In this document: positions 17,429 to 25,798 of the stretch, piece after piece
Numbering within the stretch: position 1 is the stretch's first letter
Layout: every line of letters starts with the position of its first letter
Assembly: GCF_002272875.1 (NCBI RefSeq)
Contig: NZ_MLAN01000004.1
Location: forward strand, 62,001 to 126,000
Direction of reading: 5' to 3'
Length of the DNA stretch: 64,000 nt
Source of the DNA: Helicobacter sp. 11S02629-2
GTDB taxonomy: Bacteria; Campylobacterota; Campylobacteria; Campylobacterales; Helicobacteraceae
Position numbers and translations under genes: made by a program
Notes under the pieces: model-generated
Seen by the model: the letters and a program-made list of their open reading frames with translations, nothing else
What the model was told of the DNA's origin: nothing
Database searches by the model: none

Positions 17429-18629
17429 GGTCTATACCTTACAAAATGCATTTTTAAACTATTATGCATTTTTACTTCGCTTTAAGTTCTACAATTTTTA
17501 TAAAGATGTTAAAGAAAGCATTGATGATGAGTTATTAGTAGAACTCCCTATACACCCTCCACTAGAAAAAGAAAAAGACTTAAAAGTTCCACTTGATAGT
17601 CTTAAAGCTACTCCTACTTATAATGACCTTTTTATACTAGACCCAAAGCTTAGGCCTTTTGGCAAGACAACTAGAGCCTTTTTGATGCTTTGTAATATTT
17701 TAGTTAATAAGCTTTTCCCAAAAGCCTTCATAAGACACATAGCTTTTATACGTATAGATGACTTAAAGATACTAAGAGTAAAGATAAGCAAGCATGATCT
17801 AAACTGTGAGTATAAAGGTAGCTTTAAAAGCCTTGCGCTTTATAAGGCCTATGAGAAAGAAAAAGACTTTGCTTATGAGCATTTAGATATAAAGATATTT
17901 GATAGAGCTGGCGATAACTATATCTGTCATCTTCACTACACCTTGCCAAGTCACATACAAAACTTACAAGATGCCTATAAACATAAGATGTATTTTATAA
18001 ATCCAATCTTTATGTTTTCTCACATGGGGAACTTACACCCGCTTCTTGCAAACTGTCTAATAGTAGTACAAGATAGCTTACAGTTTTTAGTACTTGGCTA
18101 TACAGAAGGCTGTTTAAGCTTTACTGGCAATGCAAAAAGAGAAAAAACTATAAAGCAAAACGATCTAGCCTATCTGCTAGCAAAAGTTCAAAGACACTAC
18201 AAACAAACCTACTACTTTGATCTTATAGATGTCTCTGGAATCTTAAAGGCTTTTAGATCAGTTGAAGAGTTGCTAGACCTAGGAAGAGATGACATCTTAA
18301 AACTACTTAGCTTCCATCAAGCAAAAAATGCCTATGGATATTACAACTTCCAAAAGCCACTCATCACAAGACATAAAAACTTTAATATAAAAACTGCCTT
18401 AAAAAGCCTAGTAGCTGCAGGCATAGTGCTTTTAGCCCTACCTTTTATAGAGTTAGCCTTTGCTTCAAAAGAAAGTATTAGCATAGTATCTCAAGAAGAG
18501 ATAGATACAAATCATAAAAAGCTTTTAAAAACAAGTTTTGATAAAAACTATAAGCCAGTTTACATGCAAGCTTACGAAAAGATGCAAGAAGAAAACAGCC
18601 AAGCTATAAGTATAGACAACAAGTTCTAA
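17406..18629 (+). CDS. Conserved hypothetical membrane-anchored protein (HP1015-position)
   Basis: A protein of about 407 residues that I do not recognise. Residues 1-330 are soluble-looking, rich in Leu, Lys and aromatic residues. One hydrophobic segment lies near residues 336-358 ('ALKSLVAAGIVLLALPFIEL') followed by a charged tail of about 50 residues. The start overlaps the SDR gene by 20-30 bases; ATG 17406 or TTG 17400 are both possible and neither has a clear ribosome site, so coupled translation is likely. In H. pylori an unknown gene occupies the same place after the SDR, which supports it as a real gene of a conserved operon. Confidence 0.75.
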   Translation: MVERLLNKVYTLQNAFLNYYAFLLRFKFYNFYKDVKESIDDELLVELPIHPPLEKEKDLKVPLDSLKATPTYNDLFILDPKLRPFGKTTRAFLMLCNILVNKLFPKAFIRHIAFIRIDDLKILRVKISKHDLNCEYKGSFKSLALYKAYEKEKDFAYEHLDIKIFDRAGDNYICHLHYTLPSHIQNLQDAYKHKMYFINPIFMFSHMGNLHPLLANCLIVVQDSLQFLVLGYTEGCLSFTGNAKREKTIKQNDLAYLLAKVQRHYKQTYYFDLIDVSGILKAFRSVEELLDLGRDDILKLLSFHQAKNAYGYYNFQKPLITRHKNFNIKTALKSLVAAGIVLLALPFIELAFASKESISIVSQEEIDTNHKKLLKTSFDKNYKPVYMQAYEKMQEENSQAISIDNKF

Positions 18630-18699
18630 GCCATGTCAATAACTTTTAAACAATCTGATATTATTCACAAACTAAAAGATACATCTCAAAGGAAACAAA

Positions 18700-18978
18700 A
18701 TGGAAAAAGACGACAAACAAACCAAGCTTTATCAAGAGCTAATAAGCCAAAATGAAGTCTTACAAGATGATATAAGAGACCTAGAAGCCCAAGTCTTTGA
18801 TCTCTTACAAGTTAGTTTTCATTTTGCTGGTGTTAAAAAAGACTACATGCAAGAAGCCTTAGAATCTTATATGGAGCTTTTAGGAGAAGAAGATAATGAG
18901 GCTGAGTTCTCAGTCCATGAGATAATAGCCCTCATAAAAAAGATAAAAGCCAAAAGCCCCCATCTTTTTAATAAATAA
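18700..18978 (+). CDS. Small acidic coiled-coil protein, unknown function
   Basis: A 92-residue protein with a good ribosome site (AAAGGA, 8 bases before ATG). The N-terminal half, residues 5-40, is heptad-like and acidic ('ELISQNEVLQDDIRDLEAQV'). The rest is helical and charged. No signal or membrane segment. It is the last gene of the plus-strand run and is followed by a bidirectional hairpin. I do not recognise the family. Confidence 0.7.
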   Translation: MEKDDKQTKLYQELISQNEVLQDDIRDLEAQVFDLLQVSFHFAGVKKDYMQEALESYMELLGEEDNEAEFSVHEIIALIKKIKAKSPHLFNK

Positions 18979-19009
18979 AAAGCTTATAGCAGTTATTAAA
19001 AAACACAAA

Positions 19010-19038
19010 AAAAGCTAAAGGCGTGCTTTTTAGCTTTT
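19010..19038. terminator. Bidirectional terminator hairpin
   Basis: AAAAGCTAAA (19010-19019) pairs with TTTAGCTTTT (19029-19038) around a 9-base loop. It is flanked by A-rich sequence on the left and T-rich sequence on the right, so it can serve both the small acidic protein gene (+) and the glycosyltransferase gene (-), whose stop codon it touches. Confidence 0.7.
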
Positions 19039-20023
19039 ATCCTTTTAATCTAATGGAGACAAGGAATCTAAAGATAGCTTTTATAAGCCTTTTTCTTTCA
19101 TAGTCTGATAGTAGATTCTTATCTACATTACCAGCTAGTACATCACAGATAAACTCTTTTGCTACTTTTATCAAAAAGCCAGCTTTAAGCCTTCCACTTA
19201 ACTTTTTATAGTTCCATATATAAGTAGCATACTTCATCTTACAGATAACTTTTTTTAGATGGTGATAGAGACCCTTTTCTTTGGCAAAGCGTCTTATCTC
19301 AGCACACTCTTTTATAACACAGTAGGCCTTTTCTTTAGTATTTACAGAGTTTATAGAAGAAGCTTCATTATCTATCCTATAGTGAAGTAGCACATCTTCT
19401 ATCATGCCAAAACGTTCACTCATGGCATAAAGTTTAAAGGCAAAAGATGTGTCTTGATAGCTTGCTCCTGGTGTAGGTAGAAAAAAGATCCCATTATCTT
19501 TTATCAAGCTTTTTTTGACAAGATTAGTCCAGATAGCAGGCGGCTGGTAGAAAGTTTCTACCTCATCTAGTGGTCTATAAACTGTATTTTTAGTGATATA
19601 AGAAGTATCACATAAGATGTTTTCATCATCTTTAGAAGTGTATAAAAAGTATTGACATCTTGCTATATCTAAGTCGTTAACCTTAGCTGTAGTGTAGAGT
19701 TTTTCAAACATATCTGGCTCTATAAAGTCATCAGATTCTACTATGCCTACGTAGTCACTACTTGCTAAATCTAACCCAGCATTCATAGAATCTCCATAGC
19801 CTGAGTTTGGCTTATTAATAATTTTTATGCGGGAGTCATAGCTTGCATACTCTTTTAGTATCTCTAGTGTGCTATCAGTTGAACCATCATTAATGCAGAT
19901 TATTTCTATATCTTTTAAGGTCTGGTTAACCACACTATCCATGCACTGTCTTAAAAACTTTTCTACGTTATAGCAAGGAATTAGCACTGATACATAAGGG
20001 CCTTTTCTTTTTGGACTTGGCAT
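19037..20023 (-). CDS. Family 2 glycosyltransferase
   Basis: A 328-residue GT-A enzyme. 'VSVLIPCYNVEKFLRQCMDS' at the N-terminus, 'CINDGSTDSTLEIL' and the metal-binding 'ESDDFIEPD' are the GT2 landmarks. There is no membrane segment, so it acts on the cytoplasmic face, transferring a sugar from a nucleotide donor to a surface glycan. The donor cannot be read. It is the last gene of the glycan operon, 103 bp after the cytidylyltransferase gene. Its first 120 residues are similar to the N-terminal domain of the fusion protein at 21760-24072, which suggests duplication within the locus. Confidence 0.88.
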   Translation of the reverse strand: MPSPKRKGPYVSVLIPCYNVEKFLRQCMDSVVNQTLKDIEIICINDGSTDSTLEILKEYASYDSRIKIINKPNSGYGDSMNAGLDLASSDYVGIVESDDFIEPDMFEKLYTTAKVNDLDIARCQYFLYTSKDDENILCDTSYITKNTVYRPLDEVETFYQPPAIWTNLVKKSLIKDNGIFFLPTPGASYQDTSFAFKLYAMSERFGMIEDVLLHYRIDNEASSINSVNTKEKAYCVIKECAEIRRFAKEKGLYHHLKKVICKMKYATYIWNYKKLSGRLKAGFLIKVAKEFICDVLAGNVDKNLLSDYERKRLIKAIFRFLVSIRLKG

Positions 20024-20126
20024 CTATACTCCTAACTTTTAGTTACTTCTGCAGTAACTGCATAAAAGTGAGTGTTGTGTGCCATTTTTAAAGTATTAAA
20101 AGATTTCATACTCTTGATCTTACGCA

Positions 20127-20546
20127 TCAGCTTTTTTGCCTTATCTTTCTTAAAGTCTCATTTAAGATAGTAGAGCTAGTGCCTTTTGTGTATGGGAAAT
20201 ACATCACTTTAACACCTACTTTGCTAAATTTTTCTTCCATATCTTTCCAGCTAGCAGAGTTATACCAATCATCTCCTACAAATAAAATATCAAAGTGCAA
20301 TTTCTCCCACATCTCGTATTTATCCAAGCTTTCTTGAGGTATAGCAGCATCGACATATTTTATATTACGCACTATCTCAAGCCTCTCTTCAAAAGGTATG
20401 ACAGAACGCTTATTTTTATACTCTACTAGCTTATCTACGCTAACTCCAACTATCAACTTATCACAAAGTCCCTTTGCATTTTTTAGCAAGTTTAAATGCC
20501 CTATGTGAAATAAGTCATAAACACCAGATGTATAACCTATTTGCAT
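20127..20546 (-). CDS. tagD: Glycerol-3-phosphate cytidylyltransferase (TagD-like)
   Basis: A 139-residue nucleotidyltransferase of the TagD size. 'GVYDLFHIGHLNLL' contains the H-I-G-H active-site motif, and 'FVGDDWYNS' plus the C-terminal 'GTSSTIL' match the CDP-glycerol branch. The product, CDP-glycerol, would feed the glycerophosphotransferase domain encoded two genes upstream in the same operon. This pairing supports the assignment over other cytidylyltransferases of the superfamily, for example ethanolamine-phosphate types. Cytoplasmic. Confidence 0.85.
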   Translation of the reverse strand: MQIGYTSGVYDLFHIGHLNLLKNAKGLCDKLIVGVSVDKLVEYKNKRSVIPFEERLEIVRNIKYVDAAIPQESLDKYEMWEKLHFDILFVGDDWYNSASWKDMEEKFSKVGVKVMYFPYTKGTSSTILNETLRKIRQKS

Positions 20547-20594
20547 GTTTGCCTCTCTTTTTGATAATGTTAAAAATAACTTTGAATATAAAAA

Positions 20595-21635
20595 TTACTT
20601 ATTGTCTATCTTTTCATACATATTTAAAAACTGTTCTAAACACCAACAAAGCCACTTTTGATCACCACTCATCCCCACTGTGCAGTCTTTTATAAACTCT
20701 GGCCTTGAAGTTTTATAGTCTTTTAGCCAAGCGTCCATAGCCCTTGGCATGGGAATCTTTGTAGGGATATTTATATCTGGATAAGCTTTTTTAAAAAGCT
20801 CTCTTAAAAGGTATTTTGGTTCTCCTGCCCTTATCCTTTGTAAGTCTAAATGTTCTACTTGCATATATGAATATGGATCTAAAAAAGAGATTCCAGCTAG
20901 TTTAAAAGCATTCGCATAAGAGCTTAGAGATTCCACCAACATATCATTGTTTATAAGCTTTATAAAATCTATTTTATTATTAGGCAGTTTATATTTTTCA
21001 TACTCACTAGTTACATCCACATAGTCTTTTAGAGCCTTGCTTGGTTCTATATAGTTATATCTTGTTACAAACTCTTCAAAGTTCCAGTCTTTTGATAAAA
21101 GCTTATCCATACCCCCAAAGATATAATCTGCACTATCACCTATAATGATTTTTTCTATACCTTGAGTTTTAGCATGCAAAGCAGCTTTTAAAAGTTGCAC
21201 CTCTATTGAGTGGAATGGCACTTGATTAGATTCTAAAAGCTTAGGAGTTAGTTTTTCAAAATCACTCCAGTGCATTTCTATTATCTCGTGACTTAAAGCA
21301 TATCTATGTGTGTATTTTTTAGCTTGGCTTGTTTCGTCTATAGCATTTTCACCTATACACTTAAAGGTGTAAGCTTTAGTATCCTTTGGTAGGTAGGAGG
21401 CTAAGATCGCACTATCTATACCACCTGATAAAAATAAAGCAGTTTTTTTAGGCTCATAAAATTGCATTATCTTTTCTTTCAGAATCTTGTCCACATCAAC
21501 TGCCAATCTTACTTTATAAGGCTTATCTAAAATCGTATATTTACTATGCTTTAGCCCAGAATAAAAGTTAATATTTACATTGCTTATGAATCTAAATGCA
21601 AGATAATTACTCATGCAGTATGTTTTATCTACCAT
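20595..21635 (-). CDS. AsnB-like amide-forming synthetase domain lacking the glutaminase domain
   Basis: A 346-residue ATP-pyrophosphatase-type protein related to the C-terminal half of asparagine synthetase B. The PP-loop 'FLSGGIDSAILAS' is at residues 88-100. 'GDSADYIFGGMDKLLS' and 'FLDPYSYMQVEHLDL' follow the AsnB pattern. The N-terminal Cys glutaminase domain is missing, so ammonia must come from a partner or be used free. In glycan loci such proteins amidate sugar acids; that is inference here. AAGGAG lies 5 bases before ATG. Its start codon lies inside a 43-codon ORF, implying coupled translation. Confidence 0.78.
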   Translation of the reverse strand: MVDKTYCMSNYLAFRFISNVNINFYSGLKHSKYTILDKPYKVRLAVDVDKILKEKIMQFYEPKKTALFLSGGIDSAILASYLPKDTKAYTFKCIGENAIDETSQAKKYTHRYALSHEIIEMHWSDFEKLTPKLLESNQVPFHSIEVQLLKAALHAKTQGIEKIIIGDSADYIFGGMDKLLSKDWNFEEFVTRYNYIEPSKALKDYVDVTSEYEKYKLPNNKIDFIKLINNDMLVESLSSYANAFKLAGISFLDPYSYMQVEHLDLQRIRAGEPKYLLRELFKKAYPDINIPTKIPMPRAMDAWLKDYKTSRPEFIKDCTVGMSGDQKWLCWCLEQFLNMYEKIDNK

Positions 21636-21756
21636 AGCACTCTCCTTTTAGTCTATAAAAAAGTAAAGCATTTGGGCTTAAGCGTGGATTTAGTTTTTTT
21701 ACATCTATCGTATCTATGCTGACATAAACTAGAGTATTTTTAAAATTAGTATCCAT
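21625..21756 (-). CDS. Small 43-residue ORF between the glycan genes
   Basis: It starts 3 bases below the fusion gene's stop, with a strong ribosome site (GGGGAG, 7 bases before ATG), and ends 11 bases inside the asparagine-synthetase-like gene in another frame. The peptide starts MDTNFKNTLVYVSIDTI, has no membrane segment and resembles nothing I know. The ribosome site and overlap suggest it is translated and couples the two large genes. It could alternatively be a remnant of a longer protein. Confidence 0.5.
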   Translation of the reverse strand: MDTNFKNTLVYVSIDTIDVKKLNPRLSPNALLFYRLKGECYGR

Positions 21757-21759
21757 TTT

Positions 21760-24072
21760 CTATCTCCCCAGAGCCTTAGTTATATACTCTGCTATGAGTT
21801 CTCCTGACGCACCATAATAATTTTTAAAATACATATCAAAGAACTTTTCTCTATTATTTTTCATAACATCATCTTGACTTATAACTACTGTTTTAATAAA
21901 GTCTTTTATGGAGCTAAAATCTTTTGCTATATAGCACTCTTCAAGTACCAACTTGCCAAAGTTATTAAAACGAGTTTTTAAAGTAGCCTTATCTTCCCAC
22001 CTATTTATAAAGCAAAGTGGCTTTTTTGTGTACATATACTCAGCTAAGAAAGAACCACTATCTAAGATAAGAGCATCACTGCTTGCAAAAAGTCCAAAGT
22101 AGTTAGCACCAGTGTATACTTGCCCATTGGGCAAACTATTAAAGCTAGCCATATAGTTGTCGTATTCTTTTTCGCTTAAGATATTTAACTCTAAAACTCT
22201 ACTTTTTAAAAGTGGATGTGGTCTTAAAACTACTTCTATATCTTTATTAGCTTTTACATATTCATAAAAATCTTTGTAATACAAATGGAAAGTAGCAAAG
22301 TTTATAGCCCATGTTGTATTTATAGAGTGATGAGGTGCCCAGATAAGCTTTTTGGCAGTCTCGTTTTTCCATTTAAAAGGTGGTGGATTTAGCAAAGCAT
22401 CCATCTTTGGATAACCAGTAACTAAGACATTTATACCATTATTATCAGCATATCTTTGAGATAGAAGTTTTGCTTCATTTGTTTCGGCACAATTTAGCCA
22501 AACTAAATTATGAAACTCTTCATTAAACGTATACTCTTCTATAGCACACAGCATAAACCCATAAGGTATACTCAAGCAAAGGGCTTTGTTGTAAAAATGC
22601 TTCACATCAAAGCTGTCTAATATGTCATTCATCCAATGGGTTTGATAGATTATTAAATCAGGTAGATTAGATTCTAAATCATAGGCAGTTTGCGTTTTAA
22701 AGTCATAGCCTTTTATAGTATTAAAACCAAGAGAGACAAAAAAGTTGTAGTTATCCTCTAACACTTTTTCTCTCAAGCACTCCATTATCTCCAAAGCAGG
22801 TGATATCAAGATGCTTAGTTCAAAGCCTTTTAGTTTTAAAGCCTTGCAAAGAGAGTGCATAGAAAAGTGCTCTTTATGATAGATGATGATAGTTAGTTTT
22901 AAAGGGCGTTTTAGCAACTTCTTAGATTCTAAAAGGTTGTTAGTCATAGAAGGCACAAGTGCTGTGTAGTAAACCTTTTTATCTAAAAAAGCTAGTTTAG
23001 ATTCTAAGCTAGCTATCTTTTCTTCTAGACTTATTTGCTTAATGTCTATTTTAGAATCTACAAAGGCTTCTAGTCTTGGCTTAAGCCTTTTTATAAGTAC
23101 ACTTTTTATCTTTGCTTTTAGTTTTGCTTTTAACCCTAAAGTGTTGCCTGATAAGACTTTTTCATATTTTTCATTTTTGAGTGCTTTTATAAATCTAGAG
23201 CTAACACTATCACTTGGATAAAACATCTTTGCATAGCTACTAGCTAGCTTTAAGACTTTTAATCTATCTTTATCTAAGGAGTGATTAAAAGAAAACTTGA
23301 AGTAGCTTTCAAATACCTCTAAAAATAGCCCTTCATAATCCTTATAAATATCATGCTTTATAAAAAACTCATAAAGATTCTTAACTACATACAAGTGATC
23401 TATAGCGTGCTCACTTCCGCTAAAAGTTTGATGCATGATGGAGTTCTTACGTCTCCTATAGTGGTAAGGATACTTGTCTATAAAGTAAGCACTTTTACAG
23501 CAAAGGATGTACTTAAAGAAAAACTCTGCATCTTCGTAGTATATACCTTCTGGGAAGTCTATATCAAACTTATCTATGATGTCTTTTTTAAAAAGCTTAT
23601 TGCAGGGAGATACATCTATATTAAATATAAGCTTATCTTGAAGTATAACCTTTCCTTTGTGCTTTACTCTGTAATATTCACTATCAGAATTTATATCGCC
23701 AATGGCCATATCTCCAAATACTTGTATACCATAAATGACTATATCTACATCATCTATATACTTTAAAGCCTCTTCATAAAAGTCTAAGTCTATATAATCA
23801 TCATCATCTATAAAGGCTATATAGTCCCCACTTGCTATTTTCAAGCCTTCGTTTCTAGCACTACCTGACCCCTTGTTTTCTTGGCTTAGTATTTTCATAC
23901 GGCTATCTTTGGCTGCATAGTCTTTTAATATATCTAGTGAGGAATCTATAGAGCCATCATTTATACAGATAATCTCTAAGTTTTTATAGCTTTGGTTTAC
24001 TACACTTTCTAAACACTCTTTTAGATACTTTTGAGAGTTATAAACTGGGATTATCACTGAAAGAAGGGTCAT
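21760..24072 (-). CDS. Fusion protein: GT2 glycosyltransferase + CDP-glycerol glycerophosphotransferase
   Basis: A 770-residue two-domain enzyme. Residues 1-about 290 form a GT2 domain ('LLSVIIPVYNSQKYLKECLE', 'CINDGSIDSS', 'FIDDDDYIDLDF'). A Lys-rich linker with a short coiled coil (about 310-370) follows. Residues 385-770 resemble TagB/TagF-type glycerophosphotransferases: 'WAPHHSINTT', 'VVLRPHPLL', 'DALILDSGSFLAEYMY' and the C-terminal 'GASGELIAEYI'. With the TagD-like gene in the same operon, the likely product is a glycan carrying glycerol-phosphate. Cytoplasmic side of the inner membrane. Such fusions are known in capsule and LPS loci, but the polymer here is not identifiable. Confidence 0.85.
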   Translation of the reverse strand: MTLLSVIIPVYNSQKYLKECLESVVNQSYKNLEIICINDGSIDSSLDILKDYAAKDSRMKILSQENKGSGSARNEGLKIASGDYIAFIDDDDYIDLDFYEEALKYIDDVDIVIYGIQVFGDMAIGDINSDSEYYRVKHKGKVILQDKLIFNIDVSPCNKLFKKDIIDKFDIDFPEGIYYEDAEFFFKYILCCKSAYFIDKYPYHYRRRKNSIMHQTFSGSEHAIDHLYVVKNLYEFFIKHDIYKDYEGLFLEVFESYFKFSFNHSLDKDRLKVLKLASSYAKMFYPSDSVSSRFIKALKNEKYEKVLSGNTLGLKAKLKAKIKSVLIKRLKPRLEAFVDSKIDIKQISLEEKIASLESKLAFLDKKVYYTALVPSMTNNLLESKKLLKRPLKLTIIIYHKEHFSMHSLCKALKLKGFELSILISPALEIMECLREKVLEDNYNFFVSLGFNTIKGYDFKTQTAYDLESNLPDLIIYQTHWMNDILDSFDVKHFYNKALCLSIPYGFMLCAIEEYTFNEEFHNLVWLNCAETNEAKLLSQRYADNNGINVLVTGYPKMDALLNPPPFKWKNETAKKLIWAPHHSINTTWAINFATFHLYYKDFYEYVKANKDIEVVLRPHPLLKSRVLELNILSEKEYDNYMASFNSLPNGQVYTGANYFGLFASSDALILDSGSFLAEYMYTKKPLCFINRWEDKATLKTRFNNFGKLVLEECYIAKDFSSIKDFIKTVVISQDDVMKNNREKFFDMYFKNYYGASGELIAEYITKALGR

Positions 24073-24133
24073 TTTGTCATCCTTAGTTTCTTTATCTTAA
24101 AGATCATGCCTCTATCAACTCTTACAAGAAACA

Positions 24134-25258
24134 TCAACTCTCCTTTTTCACTTCTTCAAACACATCAAAAGCACGCTCTATAGCTTTGTCCATGTCGTAG
24201 TATTTGTAATCACCTAGGCGACCTAGAAAGTAGGTGTTGCTTAACTTCTTAGCTTCATCTAGATATGTGTTATAAAGGGTAGTGTTTTCCTTGCAAGCCA
24301 CTGGATAGAATCTCTGGCTACTCCCAAGCTTAAAGTCTTTTGGATACTCCTTAGCTATGATAGTTTTTGAAGTTTTAGTATTTAGATAGTGCTTGTATTC
24401 ATGTATCCTAGTAAAGCTATAGTTGTTAGGATAGTTTATGACTGAGTTTGTTTGATAAAACTCTGTATCGTGAGTTTCAAGCTTAAAGTCTAAACTTCTA
24501 TAAGGAAGCACTCCAAACTTATAGTCAAAAAACTCATCTATAGAACCAGTAAAAAAAAGTCTTTTGTACCTAAAATCTTTGCTATAGCCTGTGTTTAGTC
24601 TAACTTCTATGCTTTTATGATCTAGTATGTTTTTAATAGTTTGTGCATAGCCAAGCATGGGTATACCTTGAAACTTATCTTGAAAATACCTTTCATCAAG
24701 GCTGATATGAACTGGCACTCTAGCAGTTATGCTTTTATCTATGCTTTCTGGAATACTCCCCCACTGCTTAGTTGTGTAGTTCAAAAAGATTTTTTCATAG
24801 ATAAATCTAAACAAGAAGTTTAAGTCTTCATCTTTGCTTTTTTGAAACTCCAAGATAGGTACTTTTGTGTTATAGCTAAACTCTTTTAAAAGCTTTATCT
24901 CTAGTCTTTTAGCTAGGGTTATGGGTAGGAGTTTATGGAGTGTTTTTAGATTAAAAGGCACACTTACTTCTTGCCCATCAATTAGGGCTAAAACTTTATG
25001 CATGTATATATTAAAAGTGGTGAATCTAGATATAAAATCCCATACTTTTTCACTCTCAGTGTGAAAGATATGAGAGCCATACTTATGTATCAAGATTCCA
25101 TCTTGCAAATAGTCAAAGCTATGTCCTGCAATATGGTCTTTGCAGTCTATAACTAGTACTTTTTCATCTAAGTTTTCTGCTATAAGCCTAGCTATAACTG
25201 CACCTGAAAAACCAGCTCCCACTACTAGATTTATATCATCACTAAAGATTTGCTCCAT
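24134..25258 (-). CDS. glf: UDP-galactopyranose mutase
   Basis: A 374-residue flavoenzyme that converts UDP-galactopyranose to UDP-galactofuranose. The FAD-binding 'LVVGAGFSGAVIARLIAE' is at the N-terminus, 'HIAGHSFDY' and 'HKYGSHIFHT' are family motifs, and the late 'FLGRLGDYKYYDMDKAI' closes the active site. It is the first gene of the glycan operon, so the polymer probably contains galactofuranose. A 26-bp repeat lies only 27 bp upstream of its ATG and a second, inverted copy lies 183 bp further on, so its promoter may be under orientation control. Confidence 0.95.
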   Translation of the reverse strand: MEQIFSDDINLVVGAGFSGAVIARLIAENLDEKVLVIDCKDHIAGHSFDYLQDGILIHKYGSHIFHTESEKVWDFISRFTTFNIYMHKVLALIDGQEVSVPFNLKTLHKLLPITLAKRLEIKLLKEFSYNTKVPILEFQKSKDEDLNFLFRFIYEKIFLNYTTKQWGSIPESIDKSITARVPVHISLDERYFQDKFQGIPMLGYAQTIKNILDHKSIEVRLNTGYSKDFRYKRLFFTGSIDEFFDYKFGVLPYRSLDFKLETHDTEFYQTNSVINYPNNYSFTRIHEYKHYLNTKTSKTIIAKEYPKDFKLGSSQRFYPVACKENTTLYNTYLDEAKKLSNTYFLGRLGDYKYYDMDKAIERAFDVFEEVKKES

Positions 25259-25285
25259 ACCTTATCTACCCTTATCAAGTTCTAT

Positions 25286-25311
25286 CACCACATAATGTAT
25301 ATTGTGTGGTG
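25286..25311 (+). repeat. Left 26-bp inverted repeat upstream of the glycan operon
   Basis: Sequence reads CACCACATAA, TGTATA, TTGTGTGGTG. The outer 10-base blocks are near inverted copies around a 6-base centre, which is the layout of a tyrosine-recombinase core site. Its exact reverse complement occurs at 25495-25520. Confidence 0.85.
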
Positions 25312-25494
25312 GTATATATCTTAAAAAGTAACAATTTTATGGAGTAGACAAGTTATTGTAGGAATATACTATGATGATATAGAGTAAAGTTTGTTTTTAG
25401 AAGTTTCTTTTTGGAATATTTTTTAGATATAAGGAGTAAGATGTAAATAAAAACATCTGTGTTATAATCTTTGTTAGTTTTTAATCACACAAAA
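25312..25494. promoter_or_regulatory. 183-bp segment between perfect inverted repeats, candidate invertible promoter
   Basis: The segment sits between the glycan operon (leftward) and rimP (stop at 25799). It contains a perfect TATAAT at 25463-25468 on the plus strand, pointing away from glf in the present orientation. If the segment inverted, that box would point at glf and start transcription about 70 bases before the glf ATG. Minus-strand boxes in the present orientation are weaker (for example TATATT and TATAAC forms). No coding frame is seen. No recombinase gene is in the window. Confidence 0.5.
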
Positions 25495-25520
25495 CACCAC
25501 ACAATATACATTATGTGGTG
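25495..25520 (-). repeat. Right 26-bp inverted repeat upstream of the glycan operon
   Basis: Exact reverse complement of 25286-25311, reading CACCACACAA, TATACA, TTATGTGGTG on the plus strand. No flanking direct repeat is evident, so transposon ends are less likely than recombination sites or operators. Confidence 0.85.
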
Positions 25521-25772
25521 TTAATATGTTACATTTTTATACATAGATTATTTCATAAAGTTTATCTTTAGTTTGTTTGTGTTTAGTAAAAGTTGTCTTA
25601 TATAAGCCTTTTTAAATTTATAAATATAAGATACTCATCATCTTTCACATAAGACGTAGCACTTTTTACTGTAACACCAAGTAGGAATATTAGACTATTA
25701 AGTATCACTAGACACAGCTATAGTGTGAAAGAAGTTTTATTTAATTAGTAAAACTTTAGGCAAAGCCAAGCT
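25521..25772. other. Intergenic region without recognised gene
   Basis: AT-rich, with many TATAA-like words. No frame with a ribosome site and no recognisable RNA is seen. It lies between the right inverted repeat and the rimP terminator palindrome. Confidence 0.5.
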
Positions 25773-25794
25773 AAATATACTTATAAGTATATTT
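25773..25794 (-). terminator. Perfect palindrome after rimP
   Basis: AAATATACTTA and TAAGTATATTT are exact reverse complements. The palindrome lies 4 bases beyond the rimP stop on the minus strand and could end the infB operon transcript, although it is purely AT-rich except for two C:G pairs. Confidence 0.45.
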
Positions 25795-25798
25795 ATCT

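Noticed and set aside
18480-18629. C-terminal tail of the 409-codon hypothetical as a separate small gene
   Set aside because: The frame is continuous with the membrane segment and no internal start signal is present.
20595-21756. AsnB-like gene as a truncated pseudogene
   Set aside because: It has a strong ribosome site, an intact PP-loop and ends at a normal length for a lone synthetase domain. No remains of a glutaminase domain are seen upstream.
25286-25520. Inverted repeats as ends of a MITE or insertion sequence
   Set aside because: No target-site duplication flanks the repeats, and each repeat is itself arm-spacer-arm, which fits recombinase or regulator sites better than transposon ends. 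It remains a weaker alternative.
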